Shown here piece by piece: positions 36,054 through 45,051 of a stretch of 64,000 nucleotides of DNA. The notes beneath the pieces are model-generated. The model made no database searches and was not told the origin of the DNA. It saw only the letters and a program-made list of their open reading frames with translations. Location of the stretch: the NCBI GenBank assembly GCA_025463305.1, contig JAOBWK010000080.1, forward strand, positions 10,828-74,827, written 5' to 3'. The DNA comes from Ilumatobacteraceae bacterium (GTDB lineage: Bacteria; Actinomycetota; Acidimicrobiia; Acidimicrobiales; Ilumatobacteraceae). The position numbers and the translations under genes were made by a program. Position 1 is the stretch's first letter. Each line of letters starts with the position of its first letter.

Positions 36054-36743
36054 ATGGAGCCGGTATCGGAGGACTGGGAACGCGGCCTCGCAGTAGTCGC
36101 GCATCCCGATGACCTCGAGTACGGCGCGGCGGGTGCGATCGCTCGCTGGACCGCTCAGGGCAAGACGATCACCTACCTGCTGGTGACCAGCGGCGAGGCC
36201 GGGATCGACGCGCTCGATCCCACACTCTGCGGGCCACGTCGTGAAGCCGAGGAACGAGCTGGCGCAGCAATCGTCGGCGTGACCGACGTCGAGTTCCTGC
36301 GCTGGCCAGACGGCACGGTCACCGGCGGGATCGAGCTGCGCCGCGCAATCGCCGGGGTCATTCGCCGGTGTCGACCCGAGATGGTGCTGACCTTGACCTT
36401 CGAGACGGAGGCAGGCGGCTCCGTGAACCACGCCGATCACCGCGCCGTCGGATTAGCGACTGTCGACGCGGTGCGCGATGCAGCGAACCGCTGGGTGTTT
36501 CCCGAACTCGGCGCAGCGTGGTCGGGAGTTCAAGCCACCTATGCGTTCGGAGCCAGCGAACCAACGCACTTCGTCGACGTGACCCTCACGATGGACGCAG
36601 CGGTCCAATCGCTCACGGCGCACAAGGCGTACCTCGACGGTCTTGGCGGTGACTTCAATACCAACCAGTTCCTCCGCAGCAACGCTGCACGCGCAGGAGC
36701 CGAAGTCGATTGCGGGTACGCCGTCGAATTCCGCTTGTACTAG
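36054..36743 (+). CDS. PIG-L/LmbE-family deacetylase
   Basis: A 229-residue zinc hydrolase. The family motif HPDDLEYGAAG (residues about 17-27) gives His-Pro-Asp-Asp zinc ligands, and the third ligand is probably in NHADHRAVG. LmbE-type enzymes remove N-acetyl groups from GlcNAc-linked compounds, including mycothiol precursors and antibiotics; the substrate here is unknown. AAGGTAAGG lies just upstream of ATG 36054. It lies 100 bases downstream of the F420-type gene and may belong to the same cargo block. Confidence 0.85.
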   Translation: MEPVSEDWERGLAVVAHPDDLEYGAAGAIARWTAQGKTITYLLVTSGEAGIDALDPTLCGPRREAEERAGAAIVGVTDVEFLRWPDGTVTGGIELRRAIAGVIRRCRPEMVLTLTFETEAGGSVNHADHRAVGLATVDAVRDAANRWVFPELGAAWSGVQATYAFGASEPTHFVDVTLTMDAAVQSLTAHKAYLDGLGGDFNTNQFLRSNAARAGAEVDCGYAVEFRLY

Positions 36744-37196
36744 CAGCGTCGACGCGATGCACGTGAGGGCATCAGGATTGATGACGGAACATTTCGATGT
36801 GCGGGCGCGTGGCGGCGAGGAACTCCAATCCTGATCGCCTGTATCCAGAAGCAGCGCAGATCCTGCCGATACGCCTTCAGCGTGCGGCCGCCCCACCGGG
36901 AAGGAACGCCACCGCTACCAACTCCGCCTCGTCAGCCTTGCGCACGAGCAGAACCTCATCAAACCCAACTCGATTCGGACATTGCAGACCCCCTAAAAGT
37001 CGTGAACCTCACGGGACACCGACCGTCAACCGATGCACCGTTCGTAGACGACTGCCACAGAAGTGCCGGTATGTCGCGATACCGAACGTCCCGATGCCGA
37101 TCCGAAGCCGCCCCTCATCAGGGCTCCATGACAGCGAGCTGCCCCACTCGATCGGGGTCACTCCCGTTCACACCACGCCGGCGAGCATCTGCTCTG
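36744..37196. other. Spacer between cargo block and conjugation operon
   Basis: About 450 bases between converging genes. Open frames on both strands have no fold or ribosome site. I see no strong hairpin or repeat. Confidence 0.4.
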
Positions 37197-38237
37197 TCAG
37201 AACGAGCAGCCGCTCGTTGGAAGGGTGCGCGGATCGAGACCGATCTGGTCGTAGTAGAGGCTTGCGATTAGTCGCTGCGGGCAACGCTGCACGCCGTCGA
37301 TACGGATTTCGACGTGAATGTGCGGCGCACCTGAGCGCCCGGTGTCACCGGACCACAGGATCTGCTGGCCGGCATTCACGGTGTCGCCGAGACGGACGGT
37401 GACATCGGTTGCGTGGCAGTACGTCCACCGCACGTTGTCTGCATCGACGATGGTGATGCCGACACCACACGTTTGGCAGTCGGCGCGTCCGGATCCGCAG
37501 TTCGCGGTCCACCAGTTGTGCGGCCAGTCGTGGACGACATCGACTCGCCCGGCTCGAATGGCGTAGATCGGTGTGTGGACCGGGACGAGCCAGTCCCACG
37601 CGGGGTAGTCGTGGTGCGGTGCGTCGATGGCGCTCGGTGCGGCATCGAGGAGAGCTCGCGGACCGGGAAGCGACCAGCCACCGCCAATCGGGGCGACGCT
37701 CCCTCCGATGCACTCGGTGGATTCCGGCGTGGCCGATGGCGAACCCGCTGAATCGAGCTGGTCGTGGTAGGTGTCCATCCATCGCGCTTGGTATTGGCGG
37801 GGTGTGAGCCGGTTGCCTGCGTCAGCGCGGGGCACGGTGTCCCACTCGGCCGATGTCGATGCAGGGACGTGTCCGATGTACCAGACGACGGGCACCGCGG
37901 TGAAGTCGTTGTCGTTGTGGCTGAGGATGCTGTTCACGAGATCTGTCGCCTTCTGATCCTGGACGGCCGGGGGAGCGTCTTTGGCGTGGGCGTAGCCGCC
38001 GTAGCGGTTCCAGGAGCTGTCGAGGAACTGGTACGCGCCGGACGCTGTCGCGCCTTTCGCTTGGGCGGTGTAGTCGTCGTTTGATTCGAGGTGACGGATC
38101 GTGGCGAGGATCGGCGTGATCTCTGCTGTGCCGTCGGTGCACGGCGTGAGCTGTGGACCGTCACCGTTCGCCAACAGGACTGGGAGCAGGGTCGCGCCGA
38201 CGGCGAGCGCGGCGACGGCGGCAGCGAGAGCCTTCAT
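37197..38237 (-). CDS. Bifunctional wall hydrolase: transglycosylase-like plus M23 endopeptidase
   Basis: A 346-residue exported enzyme. After a signal peptide (residues 1-25, ALAAAVAALAVGATLLPVLL) comes a lysozyme-like domain (about 40-150; HLESNDDYTAQAKGATASGA shows a catalytic Glu and the usual SGAYQF). A C-terminal M23/LytM peptidase domain (about 205-340) has the zinc motifs HHDYPAWD and HIHVE. It would cut glycan strands and peptide bridges so the conjugation channel can cross the wall. ATG 38237 has GGGAG close by; TTG 38246 is possible. It is divergent from the VirB2-like operon across a short region with a palindrome. Confidence 0.87.
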   Translation of the reverse strand: MKALAAAVAALAVGATLLPVLLANGDGPQLTPCTDGTAEITPILATIRHLESNDDYTAQAKGATASGAYQFLDSSWNRYGGYAHAKDAPPAVQDQKATDLVNSILSHNDNDFTAVPVVWYIGHVPASTSAEWDTVPRADAGNRLTPRQYQARWMDTYHDQLDSAGSPSATPESTECIGGSVAPIGGGWSLPGPRALLDAAPSAIDAPHHDYPAWDWLVPVHTPIYAIRAGRVDVVHDWPHNWWTANCGSGRADCQTCGVGITIVDADNVRWTYCHATDVTVRLGDTVNAGQQILWSGDTGRSGAPHIHVEIRIDGVQRCPQRLIASLYYDQIGLDPRTLPTSGCSF

Positions 38238-38255
38238 GTCTCCCAACGGGGTGAG

Positions 38256-38270
38256 CGGTCGCTGCGACCG
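38256..38270. promoter_or_regulatory. Palindrome in the divergent conjugation promoter
   Basis: CGGTCGC-T-GCGACCG is a perfect 7-bp inverted repeat around a single base, 19 bases upstream of the M23 gene start and about 93 from the VirB2-like start. It is a plausible operator for coordinated control of both directions. Confidence 0.4.
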
Positions 38271-38362
38271 GGAACTCGGAGATTCTTTCCCGTTGTCGGG
38301 TGATGCGATCCCGCTGGTGTGTACGGCCCGCAGCTGGCAGGTCTTCCAGAAAGGAGCGTGTC

Positions 38363-38743
38363 ATGAGTGAAACGAACAGGGAAGGCGTGCTAGCTCGGGT
38401 CGCCCGCAAAGCGATCGCGGCGACAGTGTTCGCCGTCGTTGAGGGCGTGTTGATGTCCGGGGCGGCGTTCGCGGATTCGATCCCGAACCCGCCGGCGGAT
38501 GGCTCGGCGCCGGGAGCGGCGTTGATCAGCACGGTGATCGGCTGGTTGAAGTGGGCCGGTCTGGCTTCGGCGTTCGCCGGGCTGTTGATCGGGTCGATCA
38601 TGACTGGGGTCGGCCATTTCGGGTCGAACTACTCGGCGTCGTCGGCTGGGCGGAAGTGGCTGCTCGGCGGGATGGGCGCAGCCGTGCTCGCCGGTCTCGC
38701 GTGGACGATCGCGACCACGTTGTACACGGCGACGGGCGGCTGA
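38363..38743 (+). CDS. VirB2/TrbC-like conjugal pilin
   Basis: A 126-residue protein with an export signal (about 10-38, ending MSGAAFADS) and two hydrophobic helices (about 55-80 and 100-122) separated by a short polar turn (FGSNYSASSAGRK). Two-helix small proteins of this type at the head of T4SS operons form the conjugation pilus or channel. AAAGGAG lies seven bases before the ATG. It is followed within three bases by the next gene. Confidence 0.75.
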   Translation: MSETNREGVLARVARKAIAATVFAVVEGVLMSGAAFADSIPNPPADGSAPGAALISTVIGWLKWAGLASAFAGLLIGSIMTGVGHFGSNYSASSAGRKWLLGGMGAAVLAGLAWTIATTLYTATGG

Positions 38744-38745
38744 AC

Positions 38746-39411
38746 ATGCGCAAACTCACAATCGCCATTGCGTTGCTCGTCGCACTCGCCGTCATCGGCA
38801 CAGTTGCGATGCGCATCGGGAAGACCGCTTCAAGCCGCCCATCAACCTCGGCGAGCGGGTCGAGCGTCACCGCAAAATCGAATGCCACGTCGAATGAAGC
38901 GACCAACGGTTCAGTGCTGGCAGCAGCGAGGCAAGCTGCGATCGACGCAGTCGCCACCACTCCGACCGTCATGAAGGCTGGGTTCATCTCGCGACGAGAC
39001 CTGATCGCATCGTTCGCAACGCCGACGTACGCGCCGAAACTTGCCGACGAGACGTCAGCTCAGATGGACGAGTTGCTCGTTCAGGTCGGGCAGGACGACG
39101 TCGACGCTGGTTCGATGCAACTCGCCGAGCGGCCGATCACCGCCGCGGCCACAACGACGCGGGACGGCGTGCAGGTGCAGGTTTGGTCGGTGCTGATCAT
39201 CGCGGTTCGGGGTGCGGGCCCGGCGCGTCAGGTCTGGCGGACCGTCACGCTGCAGATGCGCCTCGACGGCGGCAGATGGCTGGTCGACGATTGGAAGTCG
39301 ACGCTCGGCCCGACGCCGTCACCGGCTGCGGACGTGACGTTCGAGGATGCCTCGACGTTCACCGGACCGCTGGGATGGGATGCGGCCGACGTTGACCGGG
39401 CGGTGCGCTGA
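38746..39411 (+). CDS. VirB8/TcpC-like membrane protein
   Basis: A 221-residue protein with one N-terminal membrane helix (LTIAIALLVALAVIGTVAM), a Ser/Thr spacer and an extracellular alpha/beta domain. That domain ends in strands like those of NTF2 folds (VWRTVTLQMRLDGGRWLVDDW). VirB8/TcpC/TrbF proteins have this layout and scaffold the channel. The sequence itself does not show a diagnostic signature, so the call rests on layout and position. It overlaps the VirB6-like gene by one base (TGATG). Confidence 0.6.
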   Translation: MRKLTIAIALLVALAVIGTVAMRIGKTASSRPSTSASGSSVTAKSNATSNEATNGSVLAAARQAAIDAVATTPTVMKAGFISRRDLIASFATPTYAPKLADETSAQMDELLVQVGQDDVDAGSMQLAERPITAAATTTRDGVQVQVWSVLIIAVRGAGPARQVWRTVTLQMRLDGGRWLVDDWKSTLGPTPSPAADVTFEDASTFTGPLGWDAADVDRAVR

Positions 39412-40631
39412 TGTTCCCGATCCCGAACCCTTTGGATCTGTTCGGTGACGCGATCAGCAGCGTCACGGGTTGGGCGTGGGACAAGGTCATCGAGGGGATC
39501 TACACCTGGTTCGCGAACGGCTTGTTGATGTTGATGGAGTGGGTGTGGGGTGTCCTCGACACCGCCACTACCCCACGGCTCACCGACGCCTGGTTCGCGG
39601 ACGGACTGGTGCGTCCGATGGCGGCGATATCGCTGTCGATCACGATCGCGTTGATGCTCGCCTCAGCTGTGCAGGCCGGGTTCGGAGGCCGACCTGAGTT
39701 GATCGGCGACGCACTCAAGGAAGGCCCGAAGTCGATCGTCGCGACGGCGCTGACGATCGTGGTGATGGACGTCATGATCAAGGGTGCCGATGTGATCGGC
39801 GATGTGGCGTGGCAAGCCGGCCGAGCGGACGCGATGACGGCGATGGACCGGATCGCGGCGACGATCGGGAGCGCAGGCGCGTTGGCCGGCACGTTCCTCG
39901 GTCCTTTGGCGCTGCTGTTCGGCATGATCGGACTGCTCGTCACGACCGTCGTGCTGTTCATGCGCTCGTCTCTGTTGTACGTGGTGGCAGCGTTCGCGCC
40001 GATCGTGTGGTCGTCATCGGTGGCGCCGATGATGCGCGGCTCGGGTCGCCGACTGGTGCAGGTGACGGTCGCGTTGGTGCTCGCGAAGCCGGCGATCACG
40101 ATCACACTCGTCGTCGGTGTGAAGTTGTTGGCGAACGGCGGGACGACGTCGAGTGGCGGGGATGGCGCAGCCGCGCTTGGCGTGTTGATCTCGGGGTTCT
40201 CGTGCTTCGCGATCGCAGGTCTGTCGCCGTGGGTCGTCTACCGGCTGTTACCGACGGTGGAGTCGGCGACGGTCGGGACCGGGATCGTCGGCGGGTGGGG
40301 TCGGAGCGCGATGACCGCAGCGAACGTCGGCATGATGGCCAAGTCGGCCGGGACTTCCGCAGCGGCGTCGGCGGCGTCTCGGTCGCTGCCCCAGATGCCC
40401 GGGGCAGCCGGTGGGGGAGCGCAGTCCGGTTTCGCCGGTGCGGCGACTCCGACCGCAGGCGCTGGCTCATCTGGGTCGCGGAGTGGAGCGACAGCGATGC
40501 CATCGGTTGCTGCGTCACCGTTCAATGCAGCCCGCAGCGCCGGGCCGGCGGCACGGTCCGATTCCGATGATGCCGGATCCCGAACGACCGTTCCGACGCC
40601 CCGTTCCGCACGTAGCGATGGTGAGCAGTGA
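39411..40631 (+). CDS. VirB6/TrbL-like polytopic channel protein
   Basis: A 406-residue inner-membrane protein with a long amphipathic start (PNPLDLFGDAISSVTGWAWD) and about six helices between residues 65 and 290. A Gly/Ala/Ser-rich cytoplasmic tail follows (about 300-406). The pattern GPLALLFGMIGLLVTTVVLF then FAPIVWSSSVAPMM resembles TrbL/VirB6 proteins of actinobacterial conjugation systems. It would form the membrane pore. One-base overlap with the gene before it. Confidence 0.8.
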   Translation: MFPIPNPLDLFGDAISSVTGWAWDKVIEGIYTWFANGLLMLMEWVWGVLDTATTPRLTDAWFADGLVRPMAAISLSITIALMLASAVQAGFGGRPELIGDALKEGPKSIVATALTIVVMDVMIKGADVIGDVAWQAGRADAMTAMDRIAATIGSAGALAGTFLGPLALLFGMIGLLVTTVVLFMRSSLLYVVAAFAPIVWSSSVAPMMRGSGRRLVQVTVALVLAKPAITITLVVGVKLLANGGTTSSGGDGAAALGVLISGFSCFAIAGLSPWVVYRLLPTVESATVGTGIVGGWGRSAMTAANVGMMAKSAGTSAAASAASRSLPQMPGAAGGGAQSGFAGAATPTAGAGSSGSRSGATAMPSVAASPFNAARSAGPAARSDSDDAGSRTTVPTPRSARSDGEQ

Positions 40632-42124
40632 TGAGCGAGCAGGCGGCGGATCGGGCGGCCCGTTACTCGTTCGGTGACAACACGCGTGCTGGACTGTTGT
40701 TGGGTTTGACCGTTCGGCAGAGCATCCCGATTGTCGTCGGTGTTGTGTGGCTGACGATCTGCATCGCGATCCAGGTTCCCCTGGTCGGTGTGCTCGGCCC
40801 GTGCGTCGGTCTGATCGTGTCGTTCGGGACGTGGAAGCGGACCCCGCTGTACGAGACCGCGTCACCAGCGGCACGCATCGCGATCAATCGGTTGCGTCAT
40901 CGCAACACCTGGGTAAGGACCTCGCTGCTTGGCACCGGCGACGGCTACGAGCACCAGGTTCCTGCGGCGTTGAGCGGGCTCGAGGTGTTGGCTGCCGAGA
41001 TCGACTGGGCGAACGGCCCTCAGGCGGCTGGTGTTGTCCATGACCGGTCGGCCGGGACGGTGTCGGTCGTTCTCGACGTCGTGGGCGACGGATTCGCGGT
41101 CGCGTCATCGCGCGAGCAGGACGGCATCGTCTCGTCTTGGGGCGCGACGATGGCCCCATTGGCACGCGTTGATTGCCCGGTCTCGAAGGTGACGTGGCAG
41201 GTGTGGACCCGTCCGATCGGGGTCGACGGCCACCTCGAGTTCCTCGATGCTGCGGCACCCTCGCAGCCTTCGAAGTCCCGCGAGGACTATGACCAGTTGC
41301 TGCTCTGGCAGGCTCCGCACACCGTGTCGCACACGGTACTGCTCACGCTCACCGTCGACATGAGGCAGGTCCGGTCACGCCGTCGTCTGACTCGATTGGA
41401 CGCGTCGATCGAGGCCGTCCTCGACGAGGCCCGTCTGCTCCGGGACCGACTCGACACTGCGGGAGTCTTCACGAACGCGCTGTTGTCACCGGCGGCGCTG
41501 GCGGACACGATCAGGTCCCGGTCCGATCCGACCCGGATCGACACGGGAAAGGACATGCGTCGGTCTCTGAGCGCGGCGACTGGGCGCGTGCCGTTGGAGT
41601 GGGGTCCGATGGCGGTCGAACCGGGATGGTCGCACGCTGCGGTGGACGGATCGTTGCATCGTTCGTATCGGGTCGCGAGTTGGCCGATGCTGCCCGTCGG
41701 TGCGGACTGGATGGCACCGTTGCTGACCGGCGCCACCGCTATCCGAACGGTGACGATGGTCCTCGAACCCGTCGCGCTGACTCGTGCGGCGCAGGAAGCG
41801 AACCGGCAGCTGACCTCGATCGAGGCAAATCGCCAACAGAAAGAAGGCCACGGGTTCCGGCTGACGGCTCGCGAGCGTCGCCGACACGCTGATGTCGAGT
41901 CGCGTGAGCGTGAACTCGCCGAAGGTCATCCCGAGTTCCGTCACGTCGGGATCGTCACCGTCGCCGCAGCAACGCTCGACGACCTCGACGACGCCGCTGC
42001 GGCGGTGGAGCAGGCGGCAGCGCAGTCGATGCTCGATCTCCGTCCGCTCGCCGCACGTCATGTCGAGGGCTGGGTTGCGTCATTGCCGGTGGGTCGCTCT
42101 GTGCGGCAAGGCAGGTGGACATGA
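40631..42124 (+). CDS. SCO6880-family conjugation protein (VirB3/VirB4 N-terminal-like)
   Basis: A 497-residue protein. Two close membrane helices near the start (about 32-50 and 52-70, IPIVVGVVWLTICIAIQVPL, PrgI/VirB3-like) are followed by a large cytoplasmic domain (about 95-497) like the N-terminal half of VirB4. This is the SCO6880 arrangement known in actinobacteria, where the VirB4 ATPase is split over two genes. The next gene supplies the ATPase half, with ATG overlapping the stop (ATGA). ATG 40631 has GGTGAG six bases upstream; GTG 40628 is also possible. Confidence 0.82.
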   Translation: MSEQAADRAARYSFGDNTRAGLLLGLTVRQSIPIVVGVVWLTICIAIQVPLVGVLGPCVGLIVSFGTWKRTPLYETASPAARIAINRLRHRNTWVRTSLLGTGDGYEHQVPAALSGLEVLAAEIDWANGPQAAGVVHDRSAGTVSVVLDVVGDGFAVASSREQDGIVSSWGATMAPLARVDCPVSKVTWQVWTRPIGVDGHLEFLDAAAPSQPSKSREDYDQLLLWQAPHTVSHTVLLTLTVDMRQVRSRRRLTRLDASIEAVLDEARLLRDRLDTAGVFTNALLSPAALADTIRSRSDPTRIDTGKDMRRSLSAATGRVPLEWGPMAVEPGWSHAAVDGSLHRSYRVASWPMLPVGADWMAPLLTGATAIRTVTMVLEPVALTRAAQEANRQLTSIEANRQQKEGHGFRLTARERRRHADVESRERELAEGHPEFRHVGIVTVAAATLDDLDDAAAAVEQAAAQSMLDLRPLAARHVEGWVASLPVGRSVRQGRWT

Positions 42125-43386
42125 CCGGGTTGGCGGTGGATTGGCATCGCACGACAATGGCTCACCTGTGTTCGGCGTACCCGTTCCACGCCGACAGCGG
42201 CTTCGGTGACCGCGGCGCCCTGATGGGGGCGAACATCACCGCCGGGCTCGGCGCGTTCTACTTCGACCCGTTCGAGTTCTACACCGAACGCCACCTGACG
42301 AACCCGAACATGATCGTGATGGGCTCCGTCGGGTTCGGGAAGTCGGCCACCGTCAAAGCCCTCATCCGCCGACTCCGTGCCGTCTACGGGAACCGCCGCT
42401 ACCTGGCGATCATCGACCCGAAAGGCGAGTACAGCCCGGTCGCCGCCGACCTCGGCCTGTCAGTCGTCAAGCTGTACCCGGGCGGTCCACACCGGATCAA
42501 CCCGATGGACGCCGCCGACGGCGACTCCGACGACAGCGTCATCGCCCGCCAGAGCCTCGCCACCCAACTGGTCGCAGTCGTCCTCGGCCGTGAGCTGTCA
42601 CCGTTGGAGGACGCGGTGCTCGGCTGGGCCGTGGAGCGACGCTGCCGCACCGGTGGCCCGTTCACGCTCGCCGACCTGTGCGCCGAGATCTCCGACCCCG
42701 CCGATGAGCTCGTGCGGATGTCGCGCCACACCCAACTCGAACTCGCCCGGGCGACATCACCGGTGACGTTCGCGCTCGACAAGATCTGCCGCCGCACCCT
42801 GCGCGGCATGTTCGACTCGCCGACCACCGTCAACGTCGACTGGGAACACGGCCCCGGCGTCGTGATCGACCTGTCCGCCGTCTACGGCAAACGCGACGCC
42901 CTCCCGCTCGTGATGATCGCCGCCACCCACTGGCTCTCCGCCGCCCTGCGCGGTCACCCGCATCGGCAGTCGATCCAAGTCGTCGACGAAGCCTGGGCTG
43001 CGATCCGTCACGGCGCCTCCTACTTCCAGTCGAGCCTCAAACTGTCCCGAGCTCATGGTGTCGCGACCGTCCTCGTCTGCCACCGCCCGGCCGACCTCAC
43101 CGCGCAAGCTGACGACGGCACCGCCGCCGCGAAGATCGCCGCCGGACTGCTCAGTGACATCCAGACCCGAGTGCTGCTGCGCCAACCCCCGGAGCAGATC
43201 GCGGACGCCGCAACGATGTTCGACCTCTCCGATCGCGAACGGCAATGGCTCGGCCAACTCGTCCCCGGTCGGGCGATCTGGCGGATCGGATCCCGCTCCG
43301 CCGTCGTACAAACGATCCTGACACCGAACGAGCGCCGCCTGTTCGACACCGACCAAGCCATGGTGGATCAACGTGACCGGCCATGA
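42121..43386 (+). CDS. VirB4-like conjugation ATPase (C-terminal half)
   Basis: A 421-residue P-loop ATPase. Walker A is MGSVGFGKSATVKAL (about residue 68-82) and Walker B is VVDEAWAAIRHG (about 287-298). The segment RYLAIIDPKGEYSPVA is typical of VirB4/TraC/HerA enzymes. It energises pilus assembly and substrate transfer. It is translationally coupled to the SCO6880 gene, with which it would form the functional VirB4. The primase gene starts 14 bases before its end. Confidence 0.9.
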   Translation: MTGLAVDWHRTTMAHLCSAYPFHADSGFGDRGALMGANITAGLGAFYFDPFEFYTERHLTNPNMIVMGSVGFGKSATVKALIRRLRAVYGNRRYLAIIDPKGEYSPVAADLGLSVVKLYPGGPHRINPMDAADGDSDDSVIARQSLATQLVAVVLGRELSPLEDAVLGWAVERRCRTGGPFTLADLCAEISDPADELVRMSRHTQLELARATSPVTFALDKICRRTLRGMFDSPTTVNVDWEHGPGVVIDLSAVYGKRDALPLVMIAATHWLSAALRGHPHRQSIQVVDEAWAAIRHGASYFQSSLKLSRAHGVATVLVCHRPADLTAQADDGTAAAKIAAGLLSDIQTRVLLRQPPEQIADAATMFDLSDRERQWLGQLVPGRAIWRIGSRSAVVQTILTPNERRLFDTDQAMVDQRDRP

Positions 43387-44481
43387 CCGGACCACACCAC
43401 GGTGGAGCATCGACGACGTCCTCGCCCGCACCGACCTCGCCAACCTCCTCGACGAACTCGGCCAACCTTCCGGCCGCCTCGGACCGAACCGGCGCTGGCA
43501 CTGCCCAGTCTCCGGCCACGAAGATCACCGCGCGTCGGTGTCGATGTACCGCGACCACCACGGCCACGAACGCTGGCGCTGCTGGTCCGGCGACCACCGC
43601 GGCGACGCCATCGACCTCGTCACCATCACCAGCAACCGCGACCGCGTCGAGGCCGTCGACTGGCTCGCCACCCGCGCCGGAATGATCCCCGACCGGCCAC
43701 TCCCACCCATCCAACCCAAACCCACACCCGACCGCACCCTGCCGGCGACCGTGATGGCACCCGTCGTCGAACGCTACGTCCGGCTCTGCGCCAGCGTCCT
43801 GCGCGGACCCCAAGGCGCACCCGTGCGGGAGTGGCTGCACAACCGTGGCATCAACGACGACACCATCCACGCCAACCAGATCGGCGCCGACCCCTCCCGC
43901 ACCGTGCTCCGACGCAACGCGGGCTCCCGTACGGGGCAGCGATCGCCGCCACGTTCCCGGCCCTCAACCCGGCCGGACGCGTCACGTACGTGCAAGCCCG
44001 CTACCTCGACCCCGACGCCACCGGCCGCAAGTACGACAACCCCGCCGCCGTCCTCGCTCCACACCCGCGACTCGCCTTCCCCATCACCACCAACACCGCC
44101 CAGTCCGCGCAGTTGCTGGTCTGCGAAGGCCTCCCGGACGCACTCATCGCCGCCCAAGCCGGCTTCCCTGCAGTCGCGATCCTTGGCGCGCAAACACCCG
44201 ACGAGTCCGTTGCCGCACGAATCGCCTCCCACGCGACCGAACGCGACCTTGCAGTCACGCTCGTCTGCGACCCCGACGCCGCCGGCCGACGCGTCGCCGA
44301 AGCACTCTGCCCCCTCCTGCAAGTACACGACATCGAACCCCGAGTGCTCACACCGCCGAACGGACTCGACCTCAACGACTGGGCACTCACCGAACCGGAC
44401 TGGGCCGAACAACTCCCAACCGTTCACCGTGAATCTGTGACGCGGCCAGGGATCGGCGACGAAGCGACGATCGAGCTGTAG
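43373..44481 (+). pseudogene. CHC2 zinc-finger/Toprim primase with a -1 frameshift
   Basis: A DNA primase in two frames. From GTG 43373 a CHC2-type zinc finger reads WHCPVSGHEDHR and WRCWSGDHRGDAIDLV (C-x4-H-x-C pattern; the fourth usual Cys is absent). The frame then turns to low-complexity sequence after GADPSRTVLRRNAG. The other frame picks up at GLPYGAAIAATFPALNPAG and continues as a Toprim domain (LLVCEGLPDALIAAQAG, LVCDPDAAGRRVAEAL). The two halves join by a one-base loss near 43905-43925. No slippery heptamer is visible, so this is a mutation or assembly indel rather than programmed shifting. Such primases prime the transferred strand in the recipient. Confidence 0.8.
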
Positions 44482-44557
44482 GCCGACGATGACACTTCAC
44501 AGACCGGACGCACGGGAGTACCATTTTCCTCAACGGTTCGAGGCGTCACCGACAAGC

Positions 44558-44590
44558 GCCTCCCTCATTGCCACACGCAATCAGGGAGGC
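44558..44590 (+). promoter_or_regulatory. Hairpin that covers the ribosome site of the next gene
   Basis: GCCTCCCTCATTGC, loop CACAC, GCAATCAGGGAGGC: arms of 14 bases with a single mismatch. The right arm contains the GGGAGG ribosome site of the gene at 44599, so folding of the mRNA would hide it. It begins 77 bases after the primase stop. Confidence 0.6.
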
Positions 44591-44598
44591 CCACGCCC

Positions 44599-45051
44599 AT
44601 GAACACCACCGAATGGGTGTTCCGCCACGCCGGCGGATGCCTCATCGAAACACCCGACCTCCCCGCCCCCCAAGGTCCCCAGCGCAGAGCCTGGATCGCC
44701 ACCCACTGGCACGAACCCGGAACCGGCCACTGGCAAACCCTCGCCTGGACCCCCGGCGAACGCGGCTGGCAACTCCCACAAACACTCGCCGTCGGCGACG
44801 TCATCGAATTCGGTACCGACACCCTCGATCCCTACGGGCAACCCATCCACGGCACCATGACCCGCTGGTACGGATGGCTCCACTACGCCACCAACCGCGG
44901 CATCGTCGTCTACGGACCCTTCACGACAGTCGCTGCTGCCGAGGACGCCGCCAGGCCGCTCGTCGACGAACTCCGCCTCGCCCAACTCGGCGTCGAGATG
45001 GGGGAGTGGGTCAGCGGCCACGACATCGGCATCGCTGGCGACACCCGATGA
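44599..45051 (+). CDS. Conserved hypothetical protein before the coupling protein
   Basis: A 150-residue soluble protein rich in Trp, His and Gly (THWHEPGTGHWQTLAWTPGE, WYGWLHYATNRGIVVYGPF). I recognise no family. The later segment AAAEDAARPLVDELRLAQL is helical. It lies in the T4SS operon between primase and VirD4 and its stop overlaps the VirD4 ATG (ATGA), so the products are probably made together. The start has GGGAGG nine bases upstream, inside a hairpin. A role in conjugation is inferred from position only. Confidence 0.7.
   Translation: MNTTEWVFRHAGGCLIETPDLPAPQGPQRRAWIATHWHEPGTGHWQTLAWTPGERGWQLPQTLAVGDVIEFGTDTLDPYGQPIHGTMTRWYGWLHYATNRGIVVYGPFTTVAAAEDAARPLVDELRLAQLGVEMGEWVSGHDIGIAGDTR

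Noticed and set aside
36797..37402. 201-codon plus-strand frame in the spacer and over the M23 gene
   Set aside because: Antisense to the hydrolase end and without any fold.
44568..45047. Upstream extension of the VirD4 frame
   Set aside because: It overlaps the 44599 gene in another frame and is Arg/His-rich; the ATGA overlap at 45048 gives the natural start.
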